This document shows, one piece after another, positions 30,514 through 41,954 of a stretch of DNA of 64,000 nt (the stretch's first letter is position 1; the number at the start of each line of letters is the position of its first letter). Position numbers and translations under genes: made by a program. This DNA comes from Notolepis coatsorum (Eukaryota > Chordata > Actinopteri > Aulopiformes > Paralepididae). The DNA is taken from assembly GCA_963971535.1 (NCBI GenBank), contig OZ020599.1, positions 100,409,480 through 100,473,479 of the forward strand, written 5' to 3'. A model generated the notes under the pieces. The model was not told the origin of the DNA. It saw only the letters and a program-made list of their open reading frames with translations, and ran no database searches.

Positions 30514-33192
30514 GTGAGGCATTGCTTTGTCATTTTTAGTCTAACCGTTGTTATAATGGTGTTATTGATGTGGCCAGTGTGAAGAAGTAGCAACCTATTT
30601 GCCTAGTAGCTGTAAAGCTTCCAAGAAAGGCCAACAAAGGCGATGAGTTAACTGGGCCTGGTACAATCAGTGTAGTTATCCACCCAGCACAGAGTCGTCA
30701 TCATAATCATATTTAATAGTTTCACGTTTTTTTTTTATTAATTTGTCACATATAATATGATATAAAGTACATGTACGTCACAGTGACATCATGCTCTCTT
30801 GGTTCTGTATGAGCCCCATACACGAGAGTGTGCTTCATACAGTAAAAATAATAAAGTCCAAACACTATAAGAAATATACAATATACAAACTAAAATACAA
30901 CCAAAAATTAATATCTGTCTACAAACATCAGCATTGTGATCCAAGCTCCATCACACAACACGAGTTGCTTGCTAATGACAATTAAACACACTGCATTGAT
31001 GACACTGATGCCAACATGCCTACAGCTCCGACCGATCTGTATTTGGGGCAAAGTTCTATTTCTGTAGTAATGTTATCCAACCTTTTAATGCGAAAATAAA
31101 TGCATCGTCATGCAGAATAATTTGACAGTGAAAGAAAAGCTACCTAGTCAGTCAGTCAGTCAGTGTACATGTCACGGCTATAGTATGATCAGTAAAGTTC
31201 CAAGTTTTGTTTTATTTGTCACATTTATGGTACATTACAGTGAAATGCTTGGTTCTGTATGAGCATTAGACAAACGTTTATTATTATTAGCCTTGCCTTT
31301 TGGTACTTCTTCAATAATTTATTACAAACTCAACGTGACTACCATTACCGTTGATAATGCCCAACTTTGATGTTTTGCCTACAATAATAAAATGGACAAA
31401 TAGCCTCATAATCATTAGTGATCAGTAAACAAACCTGTCTGTGTCACTGAGTGTTACGCGTGCAAAGGGGGTCAGGGTTGTTTACAGCAAGGGATATTCG
31501 TCACCTGACCCCCCCCCCCCCCCCCCCCCCCCCAGTCCAGCAGATCTGAGGACAGCTTTTCAGAGGTACTAATGAAGTGTAACGTTGTCCCGGACAGAAG
31601 AAGGAATATCAGGACATACTGTGTACAACACGGCTATAGCGGGCCTTGTCCGATGTTGATCTCCCCCACAGACGGGGGGAAGAAAAACAACATTTTGAAT
31701 CAAAACTGAATTTAATTAACTTTAGTTAATTCTTGTCTCGTTGGCAGATCTCAGCCAGGAACAACAGCTGCTGAATGCGAGTCAAACTTAAAGAAAATCT
31801 ACACGGTGAAGACAGTCCAGGTAAGACACTTTGTACTTCTGTCCGATACTCTGACCCAATAAGCAGTATTTGATTCAAACCAGGTGGTCAAGAAGGGGAC
31901 AAAATCAGAAATCAACCTCTCCATGCTCTGTCTCAGCGGTTTTCGCTGTTGCCTTCTGGCCGCCGTTATGACGTTCCATTAAGTAGGACCAACCGTTACG
32001 CTAAATCTGTTGTCCCCTCAGCTATCAGACTTCTAAACACAGACAATAGTCTTTTACACCTAGTTGTCTGTTTTTACTTTTACTTTTACTGGACTGTGTA
32101 GCATGATTGATTGATTGAAAACTTTGATGAACAGATTGCAGAATGGGTACAGTACAGTCAGACATTTACAGACAGTTTTGAATTGCAGCCTCCCGTAGGT
32201 GCTCTTTGAGAGCGGTTTTGAAGGTGGGTAGTGATTCAAATTATTTTACGGCTGTGGGTAGGGCGTTCCACATTGATGTGGCATAATTACGGAACGTGTT
32301 TAGTCCCTTGTTTGAGAGCGAATCTGGGTTGGACATGATTTGTGGAACTCCCTCTGGTGTTGTGGTCGTGGTATTCACTGACCTTTGGGAAGTATTTCGA
32401 CATGTACATGGGTACCTTAGTGGTGTAGTGTATCTTGTAGACCAGGCCCATTGCAAGTTGCTGTACTCTGTCGTCTACTCTAAGCCATCCTAGGTTGTCA
32501 AAGTGGGCAGGGGTGAGGTGGGTTCTAGGAGTAAGGTCAAGCAGTAGTCTGACCAGTTTGTTTTGTGATGTTTGTAATCTTGTTTTTAGTGCCTTTGAGG
32601 TGCTTTGGTACCATGAGGTGCAAGCATAGTCGTAGTACCCTTGAATGAGTGCTCCTGTTAGAGTCCTCATGGTATTTTTGTTTACCAGAGAGGAGATCCG
32701 GTACAAGAATCTTGTTCGTTGGTTGACTTTTTTGATTACATTGGATGCCATCAAGAAAATTTTGATTTGGTAGTTTTTGGTGCGACATTAACGGACAGAC
32801 AATTATGGTAAATGCCTTTTTTTTATTATGGTAAAAAATAAAAAGGTGGAATAAAATAAAATGGAATATAAACTAAATTAACATAGAAACACAATAGAAT
32901 AGAATTATACAATGAAAATAGGAATAGGCCAGGGCTGTACTGTACTGTGCACGATGTGGTCAGGTAATGTATACACTAATTAGAATAAAAGAAAACAATA
33001 ACAGAATGTTCGCAATGCCCATCCTTTTTCTCTTTACCTTTGCATTGAAACAGAACTTTTGGAGAGTGTACAACAACATCCCTGGAGTGTCCAGCCTGCC
33101 CCTGAGATGCAGCTACCACATGATGCGCGGCGAGCGCAGGCCCCTCTGGTGCGTTTCAACTCCAATAACTCTACTACATTCATATTTACCGC

Positions 33193-33223
<31 letters not shown>

Positions 33224-34698
33224 CTTGGATTTATATAGCGCTCTTCACTGACCCAGAGCGCTTCACAGAGTCCATTATTCGTTCATACACAGTCATCCTG
33301 GTGGTGGTAAGCTACAATTGCAGCCAGAGCTGCCCTGAGGCAGACTCACGGAAGCGTGGCGAATAATCAACGCCTACGGCCCCTCCGACCACCACCAACA
33401 TTCATTCACATGCATACACATTCATACGAGGCAAGTAGGTTAAGTGTCTTGCCCAAGGACACAACGGCAGTGGGATGGACATGGGCTTGAGCGGGATATC
33501 CATATATCCATATCTCCATATCTTTCTGAATATACCTGCATACAATCCTTATATATACCTACTTATACACATGCATATAACACATATAAATATGTATGAT
33601 AGCATGTGCAATAATGCTGTATATACTAGTGTATATATATTTATTCTTACTATATATCCACATCGGTCTGTACATACCTGCATGTAATCCTTTTTACATA
33701 TCTGTAGATACTATATCTATTATCTGTACATATCCCTTACCTACTCTTACTAGTTACGCTGCTGGCCAGTATGACTTACTACCATGGTGTCTTTATACCT
33801 GTATCACTGTACATATTTTAATACTACAACTCTGTACATACATCTGATTACTATACTCAATAGTACTAATTTATATATTTTATTTAATCACCTGTACATT
33901 ATATTTACTGTTACATTTGCACTCTGGTTGGCTGCCAAGACTTCTTTTCGTTGTACTGTACTTGTGGTGCATGACAATGGATTTGAATCTAATCTAATAT
34001 AGGGAGGAGGAAAGCAATGCCAAGGGGGGCGTCTGGAAAATGAAAGTACCAAAAGAGTGCACCGTGAGTCATACTTTCTGTCTTTTTGTTATACATTTTG
34101 TTCTAATGCTGCTTTTACGGCGTCCTAATGGATTTGTCTTCACGTCTCCGCAGTCTGCCGTATGGAAGGAGCTGCTGTTGGCGACTATCGGAGAGCAATT
34201 CACCGACTACTGTGCTTCAGGTACTAGTTTGGAATGAGAGAGAGAGGGATGTTTTTGCACAAAACATTATTGTGTTACGTGTCAAAGTATGTTATAATTA
34301 TGGGATATCTGTTTAAAAGAGTGTGTGTGGTGGGGGGGGCGGGGGGTTCCCAAGTGTCATAAACATTCTATTTATTGTTGTATCTACAATAATTGATGTG
34401 GTCTCTGTCTGAAGTACTTGTTGTCTCCTGCCTTTGCAGAGGACGAGGTGGTCGGAGTCAGCGTCAGTATCAGAGAGCGTGAGGATATCTTTCAGGTCTG
34501 GAACGGGAGCGCTTCTTACGCTAGCGAGGCTAACGTCGTGGGGAGAATATATGAGCTCCTTCCACAGATATCTTTTAAAGCAGTATTTTACAAGCGTGAG
34601 TATTTTCTTTGTACATTTGACATTCACGTAATTTTCCTTATTCACTTTGCCAGGATCTTTTATTTTCTTCCATAGCAACAACACAAATGACTCACTTC

Positions 34699-34740
<42 letters not shown>

Positions 34741-35303
34741 AAACGGCCGTGGTGTAAAAACAATCTCAGGTATAGCCTAGTTATGAGTTTGTATTCTGCC
34801 TGTTTTTACTACTTTACTTCTTGAAGTGGTATTTTTTACTCATTCACAGCCGTAGCTACAACCACTTACGTCAAGGCTCTAATCAACATTCATTCATTTT
34901 GTCCCCCTGCACTCCCCCCCTCCCCCTCACAAGCTCCATGTAACGCAGTGGTCTATAGCTAAGTTAACATTGAAGTGAATGGGCATTTCCTTATCAGTAC
35001 CTAAAACTATATATGAAAAGGATGGGTCAGTGTTGTCATAGGGAGACGAATCACATCGGAGGAAGTAGCTTTGTCTCCCAGTCGTGAACAACTGCTACAC
35101 GTCCTTCTCTTCTGATCCTAGATCAGTATGTTGGGGCCATGCATTAAAGTCAACCAATATGGTGGCAAGGGGAATAAGGTGAACGACGGTTATCTGGGAT
35201 GGATCATAATACTGCGTATACGTGTAACACAACAGTGTTTATCTTTTTTCTTCCAGCACACGAGGAGCAGCATGCCTTCGAAGGAGGCCGCTCGAGGCAT
35301 TAG
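30344..35303 (+). CDS. eif4e3: Eukaryotic translation initiation factor 4E family member 3 (seven coding exons)
   Basis: Class III cap-binding protein of the eIF4E family; known members bind the mRNA m7G cap in a non-classical way and can oppose eIF4E1. Exons: 30344-30513, 31748-31820, 33054-33148, 34003-34063, 34154-34220, 34440-34595, 35257-35303. They total 669 nt, 222 codons plus stop (human is about 224). All junctions are GT..AG with matching phases. Landmarks: [15 protein letters not shown]67[10 protein letters not shown], where Cys replaces the first cap-stacking Trp of eIF4E1 as is typical of eIF4E3; FW84[22 protein letters not shown]113E114EE with the conserved Trp-Glu; [65 protein letters not shown]-terminus [14 protein letters not shown]. 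The N-terminal ~45 residues are divergent and low complexity. The gene looks intact. Confidence 0.95.
30514..31747. other. eif4e3 intron 1 with LINE tails
   Basis: Holds inverted LINE 3' UTR fragments at about 30700-30930 and 31190-31270 (CTTGGTTCTGTATGAGC; GTGCTTCATACAGTAAAAA), and a short (GTCA)n at about 31146-31163. The poly-C tract is listed separately. Confidence 0.6.
31509..31533 (+). repeat. Poly-C tract of 25 bases in eif4e3 intron 1
   Basis: An uninterrupted run of 25 cytosines follows CACCTGA. The minus strand is G25 and can form quadruplex structures. Length is likely to vary between individuals and to be error-prone in sequencing. Confidence 0.95.
31748..31820 (+). CDS. eif4e3: eif4e3 coding exon 2
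   Basis: 73 nt, acceptor TTGGCAG, donor GTAAGA. It encodes (R)[19 protein letters not shown] then VKTVQ, matching human [20 protein letters not shown]. Confidence 0.96.
31880..32105 (+). mobile_element. LINE fragment, end of ORF
   Basis: CAGCGGTTTTCGCTGTTGCC..TTCTGGCCGCCGTTATGACG..GCTATCAGACTTCTAAACAC translates as [19 protein letters not shown], the usual C-terminal pattern of fish jockey-superfamily RT ORFs. It is truncated on both sides. Confidence 0.65.
32106..32754 (-). mobile_element. LINE 3' fragment, (AATC)n family, antisense in intron 2
   Basis: A (GATT)n tail at 32107, then the minus-strand RT C-terminus 32754-32287 ([20 protein letters not shown] and onward), matching the LINE at 26310-28455 over ~150 codons. 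A frameshift near 32305 and loss of most of the 3' UTR mark it as dead. Confidence 0.9.
33054..33148 (+). CDS. eif4e3: eif4e3 coding exon 3
   Basis: 95 nt, acceptor TTGAAACAG, donor GTGCGT. It encodes [20 protein letters not shown] then [11 protein letters not shown](W). Phase 2 out joins G-GAG in exon 4 to make Trp113. Confidence 0.96.
33195..33475. repeat. Dispersed repeat, (AAT)n plus ATTTATATAGCGCTCTTCA
   Basis: (AATAAT)n, then GACTTGGATTTATATAGCGC, later AGTGTCTTGCCCAAGGACAC. The same general class as 22960-23520. No coding content. Confidence 0.6.
33476..34001 (+). mobile_element. LINE 3' end abutting eif4e3 exon 4
   Basis: TTTCGTTGTACTGTACTTGT..GGTGCATGACAATGG..TTGAATCTAATCTAAT is the typical 3' end of a fish non-LTR element (compare TGTGACAATAAAGTTGAATC in such tails). 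It runs directly into the TATAG acceptor of exon 4. The family call rests on the tail alone. Confidence 0.6.
34003..34063 (+). CDS. eif4e3: eif4e3 coding exon 4
   Basis: 61 nt, acceptor CTAATATAG, donor GTGAGT. It encodes [20 protein letters not shown], nearly identical to human [20 protein letters not shown]. Confidence 0.96.
34154..34220 (+). CDS. eif4e3: eif4e3 coding exon 5
   Basis: 67 nt, acceptor CTCCGCAG, donor GTACTA. It encodes [20 protein letters not shown] then AS, matching human [20 protein letters not shown]. Confidence 0.96.
34440..34595 (+). CDS. eif4e3: eif4e3 coding exon 6
   Basis: 156 nt, acceptor CTTTGCAG, donor GTGAGT. It encodes [40 protein letters not shown] and [12 protein letters not shown]. 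Confidence 0.96.
34596..35256. other. eif4e3 intron 6 with an AT microsatellite
   Basis: A (TA)n run lies at about 34702-34736. The remainder shows no recognised element or gene. Confidence 0.6.
35257..35303 (+). CDS. eif4e3: eif4e3 coding exon 7 (terminal)
   Basis: Acceptor TTCTTCCAG, encodes (P)[14 protein letters not shown] and stops at TAG 35301-35303, matching human PHEEHHAFEGGRGKH. Confidence 0.95.
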
Positions 35304-38060
35304 CACGTTTCACACAACGAGGCACTCGAGCTATACTCTTGTTTCTTTTTAGCTTATTTAGCCAGTGTGTGATGTTTGGGCAATTTATGAGGGAGTGGAG
35401 TTGGTCAATAGTAACTGTAGCAGAGACCGATTGATCACTGCTGTAGAACGACGTATAGAGAACATACTGTAGTTTGATACTGTATTAGGGACAAAACAAC
35501 ACGCCATTTGGCTGGATTAAGCATTATAAGTAATAACATAATGAGAGTGTTGCTATATCATGGTTATTATTGGCACCGCTGTGGTTGTAGAAACGAGGCA
35601 GTATAGGCCTCAGCGCACCGATGCCAATAAATCATCATATAACACGAGCTTGAGTGTATTATTGCTTTTACATAATCGTTTCTAAAACGTTGGTACTCCA
35701 CCACCAACAAGAATTAGTCCCACGTTTTGTAAGCAATGTAATGTAAGTAACCTATACTGTGGTTATATTACGCTCATGGGATGTCTCTCGAGTGTTTGGA
35801 ACAAAATACTAAATGTACTAAATGTAAATGTCATTACCTCATAATGATGCCCATCTAGCATGGCCTTTTTAATGGATGGAATTTTCCCATCATCTGAGCA
35901 CTACTGTAATTCATTGTTTAAAAAAGCCTTTTCTTTGAGCAGAAAGCAAAAGGCATATTGGTTTGGTTTTCGGATGTGGCTTTGTTTATATGTATTTTTT
36001 TATACAGAGTGAAGACTGAAACGGGATAAAAACAATTATGTACTGCCAGATTTATTTTAATAATCATAACACATTTGGGGCAGTTTCCTGAACAAACAAT
36101 AGGGGTTGCTGACTTGAATCCCACCCTTGGGTCTGTAAGGAGTGCCAGAAAGCAGACCTTTTTCTTGACATTGCAATATAAGGCCTTTCTATCTTTTTTT
36201 CCGGTTTTGTATGTCAAAGACTAAATATTAATGTCTAAATTAGTAGATATTATATATTTGTATTATCTTAAACGAGTGATATCTGAACAGTTTGACAAGA
36301 AAATATTGCACCTTCTTGTTTAATTTGTATTGGTTTATAGGATACAAGGGGAATAAGGAGTATTTAGTTGTTACAGTGAAGCACTTCAGTACACAAGAGT
36401 TTATGTATGTAGTTACTTATACGATTTTTTTAATTGATTTTGACGTTTGTATGCTAAATAGAAAATGTTGTTCCTTATACTGTATGAAGCATCAGGCGGT
36501 CCCTCCAGGATTTTGTGTGTTAATAATCACAGAGTTTTCTAAAAACATTTTACTTTGTGGCACCTTTTCCCTCAAATTTACAAGGCAATTAGCTGTTTTC
36601 ATATTACTGGTACTTTTACTTATTACTGTTTATATACTGTGAAAGTGTGGACTTTTCATGGTAAAACCTTAATCGTTGATGAAAATACTTTGCGTTCCTG
36701 GGAATTTTTAAGGTGCACTATGTAGTTTAGAGAGAGATAATTGTTTTAATTAGCAGAGCCTGCTACTATAATGTAATTATTTGAATTCGAGTAAAATTTG
36801 ATCATAAATTCTAAGAAAATTAATTTTAAAGCACTGTAACAGAGATGCTTCTTTGAATTGTAAATATATTTGTAAACAGAATTTCTGGCCCTGCAACAAC
36901 AGTAAAATGGTAACTTTTCAGTATCCCAGGGACACAGTTTTCCCCTGAGCATATAGTGTATTGTAATATATTGTTGTATCCTCTAAAACTACATACTGCA
37001 CTTTTTAAAGAAGCTTATTTTTTTATTTTAATATTTTCTTCTCGGGAAAAGTGTGATGATCAAAATTGCATGCCCAAGAAATAATAGCAAGGAACTGTTG
37101 ATTTTGCCACCCCCCAAAAAATTCTTTAAATCACACATTCCTGGAGGGAGTCATCTGTGCCCCTTTTGGCACATTTTCCTGCACATGTGGGGTTTAATTG
37201 ACTGATGCATTCATTGTAAGCAGGGTCTAAATAAATTGTCAACGTAACTGTTTCTCTGAGAAAAAGAAGAGAGATTTCATGACACTTTCCGTGTCTACCT
37301 CACCAACCAGGAGTTTGAAAGCTTTGATCCATTTTCTATTTTCATATATTTCATATAGGCTATATTTGTATGATTAAAAAATTTAAGTAAGCCAATTGTT
37401 TTTGACAAATGGAATTAAGAAATGTATGTTAAATGTGTGCTCACATCTCCTCACCAAAGGCGCCTTTGCTGTGCGTGTGTGTACTGTACATCTGTGTCTA
37501 TGTGTCCTCCAGACTGCAGTAATGAAAATGGTCAGATTTTTTAATCATGCTGATACTGTAATAGTAGACTATTTTCATAATAATGTTAGAAGTGAGATGA
37601 GTTCTCCAAATATACATGCACTGTATATGCAGCGGAATTCCATTAATGTGTTGAATGTTCTGTAAATCCATACCTATTTGCAACATTGATGGCTGGACCC
37701 TAAATGTCTTTGGTGTGACAAACAAAAAAATTTGCACATGAGTAAGAAGTGAGTTTAATAATAGCATGAAACTTGCCAAACTTGTTAACATTGTTTTGTT
37801 ATTTAAGTCTCAATACTGCTCTGTTATCATGTAAGAAACGTACCCAAAGTTGAACTGAATTTGTGTCCAGGGTGGATGCCCCATCCAGGATCTCCAACCT
37901 CATTACTGATTGTTTATCTTGGAATGGTGCCTTGTGTTTACCAGCAGTTTTAGAATGTTCTGTTCATCTGTGTTCAACCCGTTGAAAGTGTATCCAATTA
38001 TTGTTCGTTTTTCACATGTTGGGGAATAAAAAAAATAGATGAAATAAAGTACTTCAATTT
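35304..38060 (+). other. eif4e3: Inferred long 3' UTR of eif4e3
   Basis: About 2.75 kb of AT-rich sequence almost free of recognisable transposons, unlike every other intergenic stretch here. AATAAA occurs at 35626-35631 (followed by GT-rich sequence) and again near 38026-38048 (GGGGAATAAA, GAAATAAAG). Both are plausible polyadenylation signals, giving short and long forms. Inferred only. Confidence 0.5.
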
Positions 38061-38384
38061 ATCGCTGGTTTGTCACTTTATTGAAATATTATGATCAGAA
38101 TGAAAAAGCATAACTTTTATAGGCATCTTTTCCCATTTGGATTGGTTGGCAGATAGCCCATGAGCACTGCATGGCCCACATAAACTCTTCTATGCAATTC
38201 TGTAATGCCAATAGCTTCTATCTTCTATCTCTACTTTAATCTAATCTCTATCCTTTGCTATGCAAAATGTGGGTATACCTTTAGTGTAAAAGGCAAACCA
38301 AGCATGTTGCAGCTTGAGATTAGTCATGATTCAGCTTTAACTTCTTGAATGTCTTCTTGTGGTATAATTATGTGACCAAATGGC
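38061..38384. other. Intergenic sequence, no feature seen
   Basis: AT-rich flank beyond the inferred eif4e3 3' end, with a (TCTATC)-like short stretch. No gene. Confidence 0.45.
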
Positions 38385-38692
38385 AGCTGTACATACTGTA
38401 CAATGTACAGTAAAAATGACCAAGTATGGTCTTGTCAATATTCCAATGTACAGTGTTGCTTGTACAGTGTCCCCCACCCACCCACCCCTCCTACCTAACC
38501 TCCCCCCCCCCACTCCTACCCAACCTCCCCCCACCCACCCAACCACCTCCAATGTACAGTACCCCCCCACCTACCCAACCTCCTCCAATGTACAGTTTCT
38601 ACGTCAAATGTACAGTATATACTTCTTTTCTGGACTCTTTTCGTATCACAAACAGTACTGTATTTGCAAATCTGGTATGTCATAAATGTATA
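38385..38692 (+). mobile_element. LINE 3' UTR, (AATC)n family, left part
   Basis: CCAATGTACAGT..CACCTCC repeats, GTTTCTACGTCAAATGTACA and CAAATCTGGTATGTCATAAA match 27950-28256. The rest of the same copy resumes at about 39720, after two insertions. Confidence 0.85.
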
Positions 38693-39221
38693 GGTATCAC
38701 AGTAGCTAAAAAACTGATCGCATCACGTTGGTTTCAACCGGAAAAAATGTGCCGAAAAGTGTGGTTTCTTACATATCTCGATGTGATATATCAAGAAATA
38801 TCTACAGCAAGAATTCTGGGTCTCAATGAATCCAAAATGTCAATGTGGTTAGAAGTGGTGGAGAGAATAAAAGCTAGCTTATAATGGTAGTGTCTGGTTA
38901 GGAGTGAGGGATAATGGAGGTACTATCCAAGAGGGGGTCCGGGAGGGGGGGGTTCGAGCTGGAGCATATGTGTGTAGGGTTTTAGAAAATAGGTATTAGG
39001 GGTATATTATATACTAACATTTATATAATTGTAATTTCGCTGGATATACACTGTATACGGTTAAAATGTTATTATAGACTAATTTTGTTTTATCTTGTTT
39101 CTGTACTTGCATATATTTTAACCACCTTTACTGAAAGTTTCATTATGCATTGTGTGTTGAGTACTGACTTTTAATAATTTTTGTCTTGCAATAATAAAAA
39201 AAATATAAAAAAAAAAGATGT
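38693..39221 (+). mobile_element. L1/Tx1-type LINE 3' fragment inserted in the LINE tail
   Basis: The frame VAKKLIASRWFQPEK..FLTYLDVIYQEISTARILG..WLEVVERIKASL-stop (to ~38883) fits an L1/Tx1-clade ORF2 C-terminus. A ~300-bp 3' UTR and an A-rich end (AATAATAAAAAAAATATAAA) follow. Confidence 0.65.
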
Positions 39222-39231
39222 AGCAGTAGGC

Positions 39232-39709
39232 TACGTGCCGTAGTGGGCAAGGCGCTCGCCACGAATGCAGAGACGCTGGGCTCGCCTGTTCGAGCCCAGC
39301 GCTCCACATTGGTTTCAGTTTAGCTGGTCGTTCATACTAATACACATTGGCCGTATTAGGGGGTGGGAAACTGATGGGTGGGGATCGGGCGTTGTGGACA
39401 GCGACTCCTACAGGTCGGTTGGTGCGCCTGCGCAGTAGAATCAGGAAGTGTCGGGGGCAGCGTGAGCCTCCCACGCGTTACTCCTCGCCACTGAGAGATC
39501 GAGCTGCGCAGGTGAAAAGATGCGACTGCTGTTACTTCAAGTACCGGAGGGGACTTGTGCTATGTATGACTTAGTCCACATTGCAGCCGGCTTGTGGGAG
39601 GCAAGAAACAGCGTTTGTGACAGGGGAGGGTTGAATTGGATGATACGAAATTGGGATGGGAGAAAATATAGAAAATGGGAGAAAAAGTGGATAAAAAAAA
39701 TAAAAAATT
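39232..39709 (+). mobile_element. tRNA-derived SINE, full length
   Basis: Flanked by AGCAGTAGGC (39222-39231 and 39710-39719). A box GTGCCGTAGTGGGCAAGG, B box TGTTCGAGCCC, body and A-rich tail very close to the copy at 20533-21024. Confidence 0.93.
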
Positions 39710-39719
39710 AGCAGTAGGC

Positions 39720-39897
39720 CTACTGTCTATCTGTATGTCATATATGTTACAATGAATTGAAATGGGGGACCCTGATGTAAACAAGACGAAAGTCTTTCTC
39801 TGGTCTGCATCCCCTTAACAATTGTATGTATTGAGCTGTACTGTACTGTACCCATTCTGCAATCTGTTAATAAAGTTTTCAATCAATCAATCAAGCT
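39720..39897 (+). mobile_element. LINE 3' end, (AATC)n family, right part
   Basis: CTGTCTATCTGTATGTCATA..GACGAAAGTCTTTCTCTGGT..TTAATAAAGTTTTCAATCAA(TCAA)n completes the copy begun at 38385. Confidence 0.88.
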
Positions 39898-39969
39898 ACA
39901 GGACAGAAGTTTTCATTTATTCTATTAGCATTTTTCACTTTTGATGGCAGTAGCTAGATGTAGGCAATT

Positions 39970-40135
39970 CAAGTTTTCAAGTTTGTTTATTAGTTGTCAC
40001 AATAAAATACATGTACTTTACGGTGAAATGCTTGGTTCTGTATGAGCCCCTGAGTGCTTCATACAGTAAAAACAAAAGTAAGTAAGTAAAAGAGGAATAT
40101 ACAATACAGTGTATTGTATTGTATATTCCACATAT
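39970..40135 (-). mobile_element. LINE 3' UTR fragment, inverted
   Basis: GTTTGTTTATTAGTTGTCAC..TGCTTGGTTCTGTATGAGCC is the reverse of the 5675-5905 repeat. Confidence 0.6.
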
Positions 40136-40285
40136 CCGAGGACTTGACATGGACCACACACATTGACAGTGTAGTGAAGAAGGCACGACAACGCCTCTAC
40201 TTCCTTAGGCGCCTAAAGAAGTTCAAAGTGATTTAGAAGATCCTTAAGAACTTCTACTCATGCACAATAGAGAGCATCCTGGCTG
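40136..40285 (+). mobile_element. LINE RT-ORF fragment, left of a hAT insertion
   Basis: ATATCCGAGGACTTGACATG..GACAGTGTAGTGAAGAAGGC matches the LINE at 60390-60540, with an in-frame stop (GTGATTTAG). It is cut at CCTGGCTG by the hAT element and resumes at 41573. Confidence 0.85.
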
Positions 40286-40415
40286 CAGACCCGGCGCCAT
40301 GGGCGGGCATTAGGGGGCCGGGCCCGCCCACTGGGTCAGCTGTGCCCACCCTGGTAAAAAAAAATGTGGGTCAATCAAAGTCGACTATCCAAATCCTTAG
40401 TCGGGGACAGCCCTA

Positions 40416-40652
40416 GTGGGCACTGATGTCAACAACAAAATTACTGAAGCTAGCACGGCACTCTGTGAGAATTCGTTTTCTACCCTCAAGAACGTCTTTA
40501 CAGAACATCGCCTTAGTATGCTTCATCGACGCAAGGCCAATTTAATTCAGTTGGCATTTGAGAAGGACTTAAAAAAGTTCAGGAATGAGTGGAGGGGCAG
40601 TGTTTTAAGAAGATTTCACTCTGTCCCCAAACGCTGCTTGCCGCTCTACTAA
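40416..40652 (+). pseudogene. hAT-like transposase C-terminal fragment
   Basis: NNKITEASTALCENSFSTLK then NVFTEHRLSMLHRRKANLIQ and LAFEKDLKKFRNEW resembles the C-terminal dimerisation segment of hAT transposases of the kind found in ZMYM/SCAND-like fish proteins (ALSENxFSxLKxVFTxHR). It ends in a stop at 40652. The N-terminal and catalytic parts are missing. Confidence 0.7.
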
Positions 40653-40774
40653 TGATGGTGAGTAGCCTGTGGAGGAATTTTGTTTGGTTTTTTATGCACC
40701 TTATTTTTGTCAGTTCAGTTCAGTTTGTCAGTGAATTCAGAAGTGTTGAATAAATGGAGACTTTTCAAAGATAT

Positions 40775-41350
40775 AGAATAGAATAGAAATGTATTATCCT
40801 GAGGGAAATTTGACACTGCAAATCACTCAACATTAAACATTTAGACAGAACAAGTCACGAATAAGAATAACAAAACAAATGGCCTAAGAATAGAATAAAA
40901 TTAAATAGAATAAAAATGTAATAAAAGATACAGTAAACATATACTGAAGTCTACAGTAGGTGTAATATTGCACAGTGCTGTTTAAAAAGTAAGAGTCCAG
41001 GAAGATGGTACCTGTCATTCTGTGCTCAGTGATGCAGTGAGGCACAGTGATGCATTGTATAGTCTGATGGCTGTCGGAATGAAGGACTTCCTGTGCCGTT
41101 CAGTGCTGCATTTAGGTAGTGTGAGCCTAGCACTGAACATGCTCCTCCTGTCCGCCAAGTCTGTGTATAGTGGGTGGGAGGGGTTTTCCCTGATGGCCTG
41201 GAGCTTAGCAAGGTTCCTCCTCTCCGCCACCCTCGCTAGAGTCCAGCTCCACCCCAACCACGCTACTGGCCTTCCTGACCATCTTATCCAGCCTGTTTGT
41301 GTCCCCTGCTCTCAGTCCGCTGCCCCAGCAGGTCTGTTATATATATCAGT
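40775..41350 (-). mobile_element. LINE 3' fragment with TCTAT tail, inverted
   Basis: ATAGAATAGAATAGAAATG at the left is the inverted (TCTAT)n tail. The minus frame 41257-41015 encodes [34 protein letters not shown]. Same family as 17940-18297. Confidence 0.8.
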
Positions 41351-41572
41351 TCAGTCTGTTTTTGTATAAGTGAATGTTCTTAAGATAGAGAGACATTAGA
41401 TTTTTCAATTGCCTCTCTGCTGTTTAGTTCAGCACCGTGGGCAGCGCCAAGCAAGCCACAGCGCCGTTGTCCCAGCTGAAACGTATAAAAGGGAACCTGT
41501 GTTGAAAAACCATTGTGCCCCCCCGAGAACATTTTATGCCCCCCCACTAATTTGTTTCTGCAGCCTGGTCTG

Positions 41573-41950
41573 CCTGGCTGGTAACATCACCTCTTGGTTT
41601 GGGAATAGCACCGCAGCAGACTACAGAGAGTGGCCCGTTCAGCCGAACGCACAATTGGAGGTGAGCTTCCCACTCTCCAGGACATTTACAACAAGCGTTG
41701 CAGGGCCAAGGCTAAGAGAATAACCAAAGACTCTAGTCACCCAAACAACTGCCTCTTTGAACTGCTGCGGTCAGGCAAGCGCTACCGGAGTCTCATGGCC
41801 AGTACAGAGAGAAGGAGCTTCTATCCCCAGGCCATCAGGATGCTCAATGACTCCATGTAACAACCCATCATCTACACTCATTGCACACACATCCACATAC
41901 ACACACTCACTTTTAAACAAACACTCACCTTAACACTCATTTTAGACACT
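41573..41950 (+). mobile_element. LINE ORF end, right of the hAT insertion
   Basis: GGTAACATCACCTCTTGGTT and onward; decayed frame reads [10 protein letters not shown], then [20 protein letters not shown] near 41860. An ACACACTCAC-rich 3' UTR follows. It matches 60545-60910. Confidence 0.88.
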
Positions 41951-41954
41951 GTAG

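Larger units (their letters stand above)
40286..41572 (+). mobile_element. hAT element with transposase remnant, CAGACCCGGC ends
   Basis: Exact 8-bp duplication CCTGGCTG (40278-40285 and 41573-41580), with ends CAGACCCGGC and GCAGCCTGGTCTG. It interrupts a LINE ORF. It contains a transposase C-terminus (40416-40652) and a minus-strand LINE fragment (40775-41350). Confidence 0.9.
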
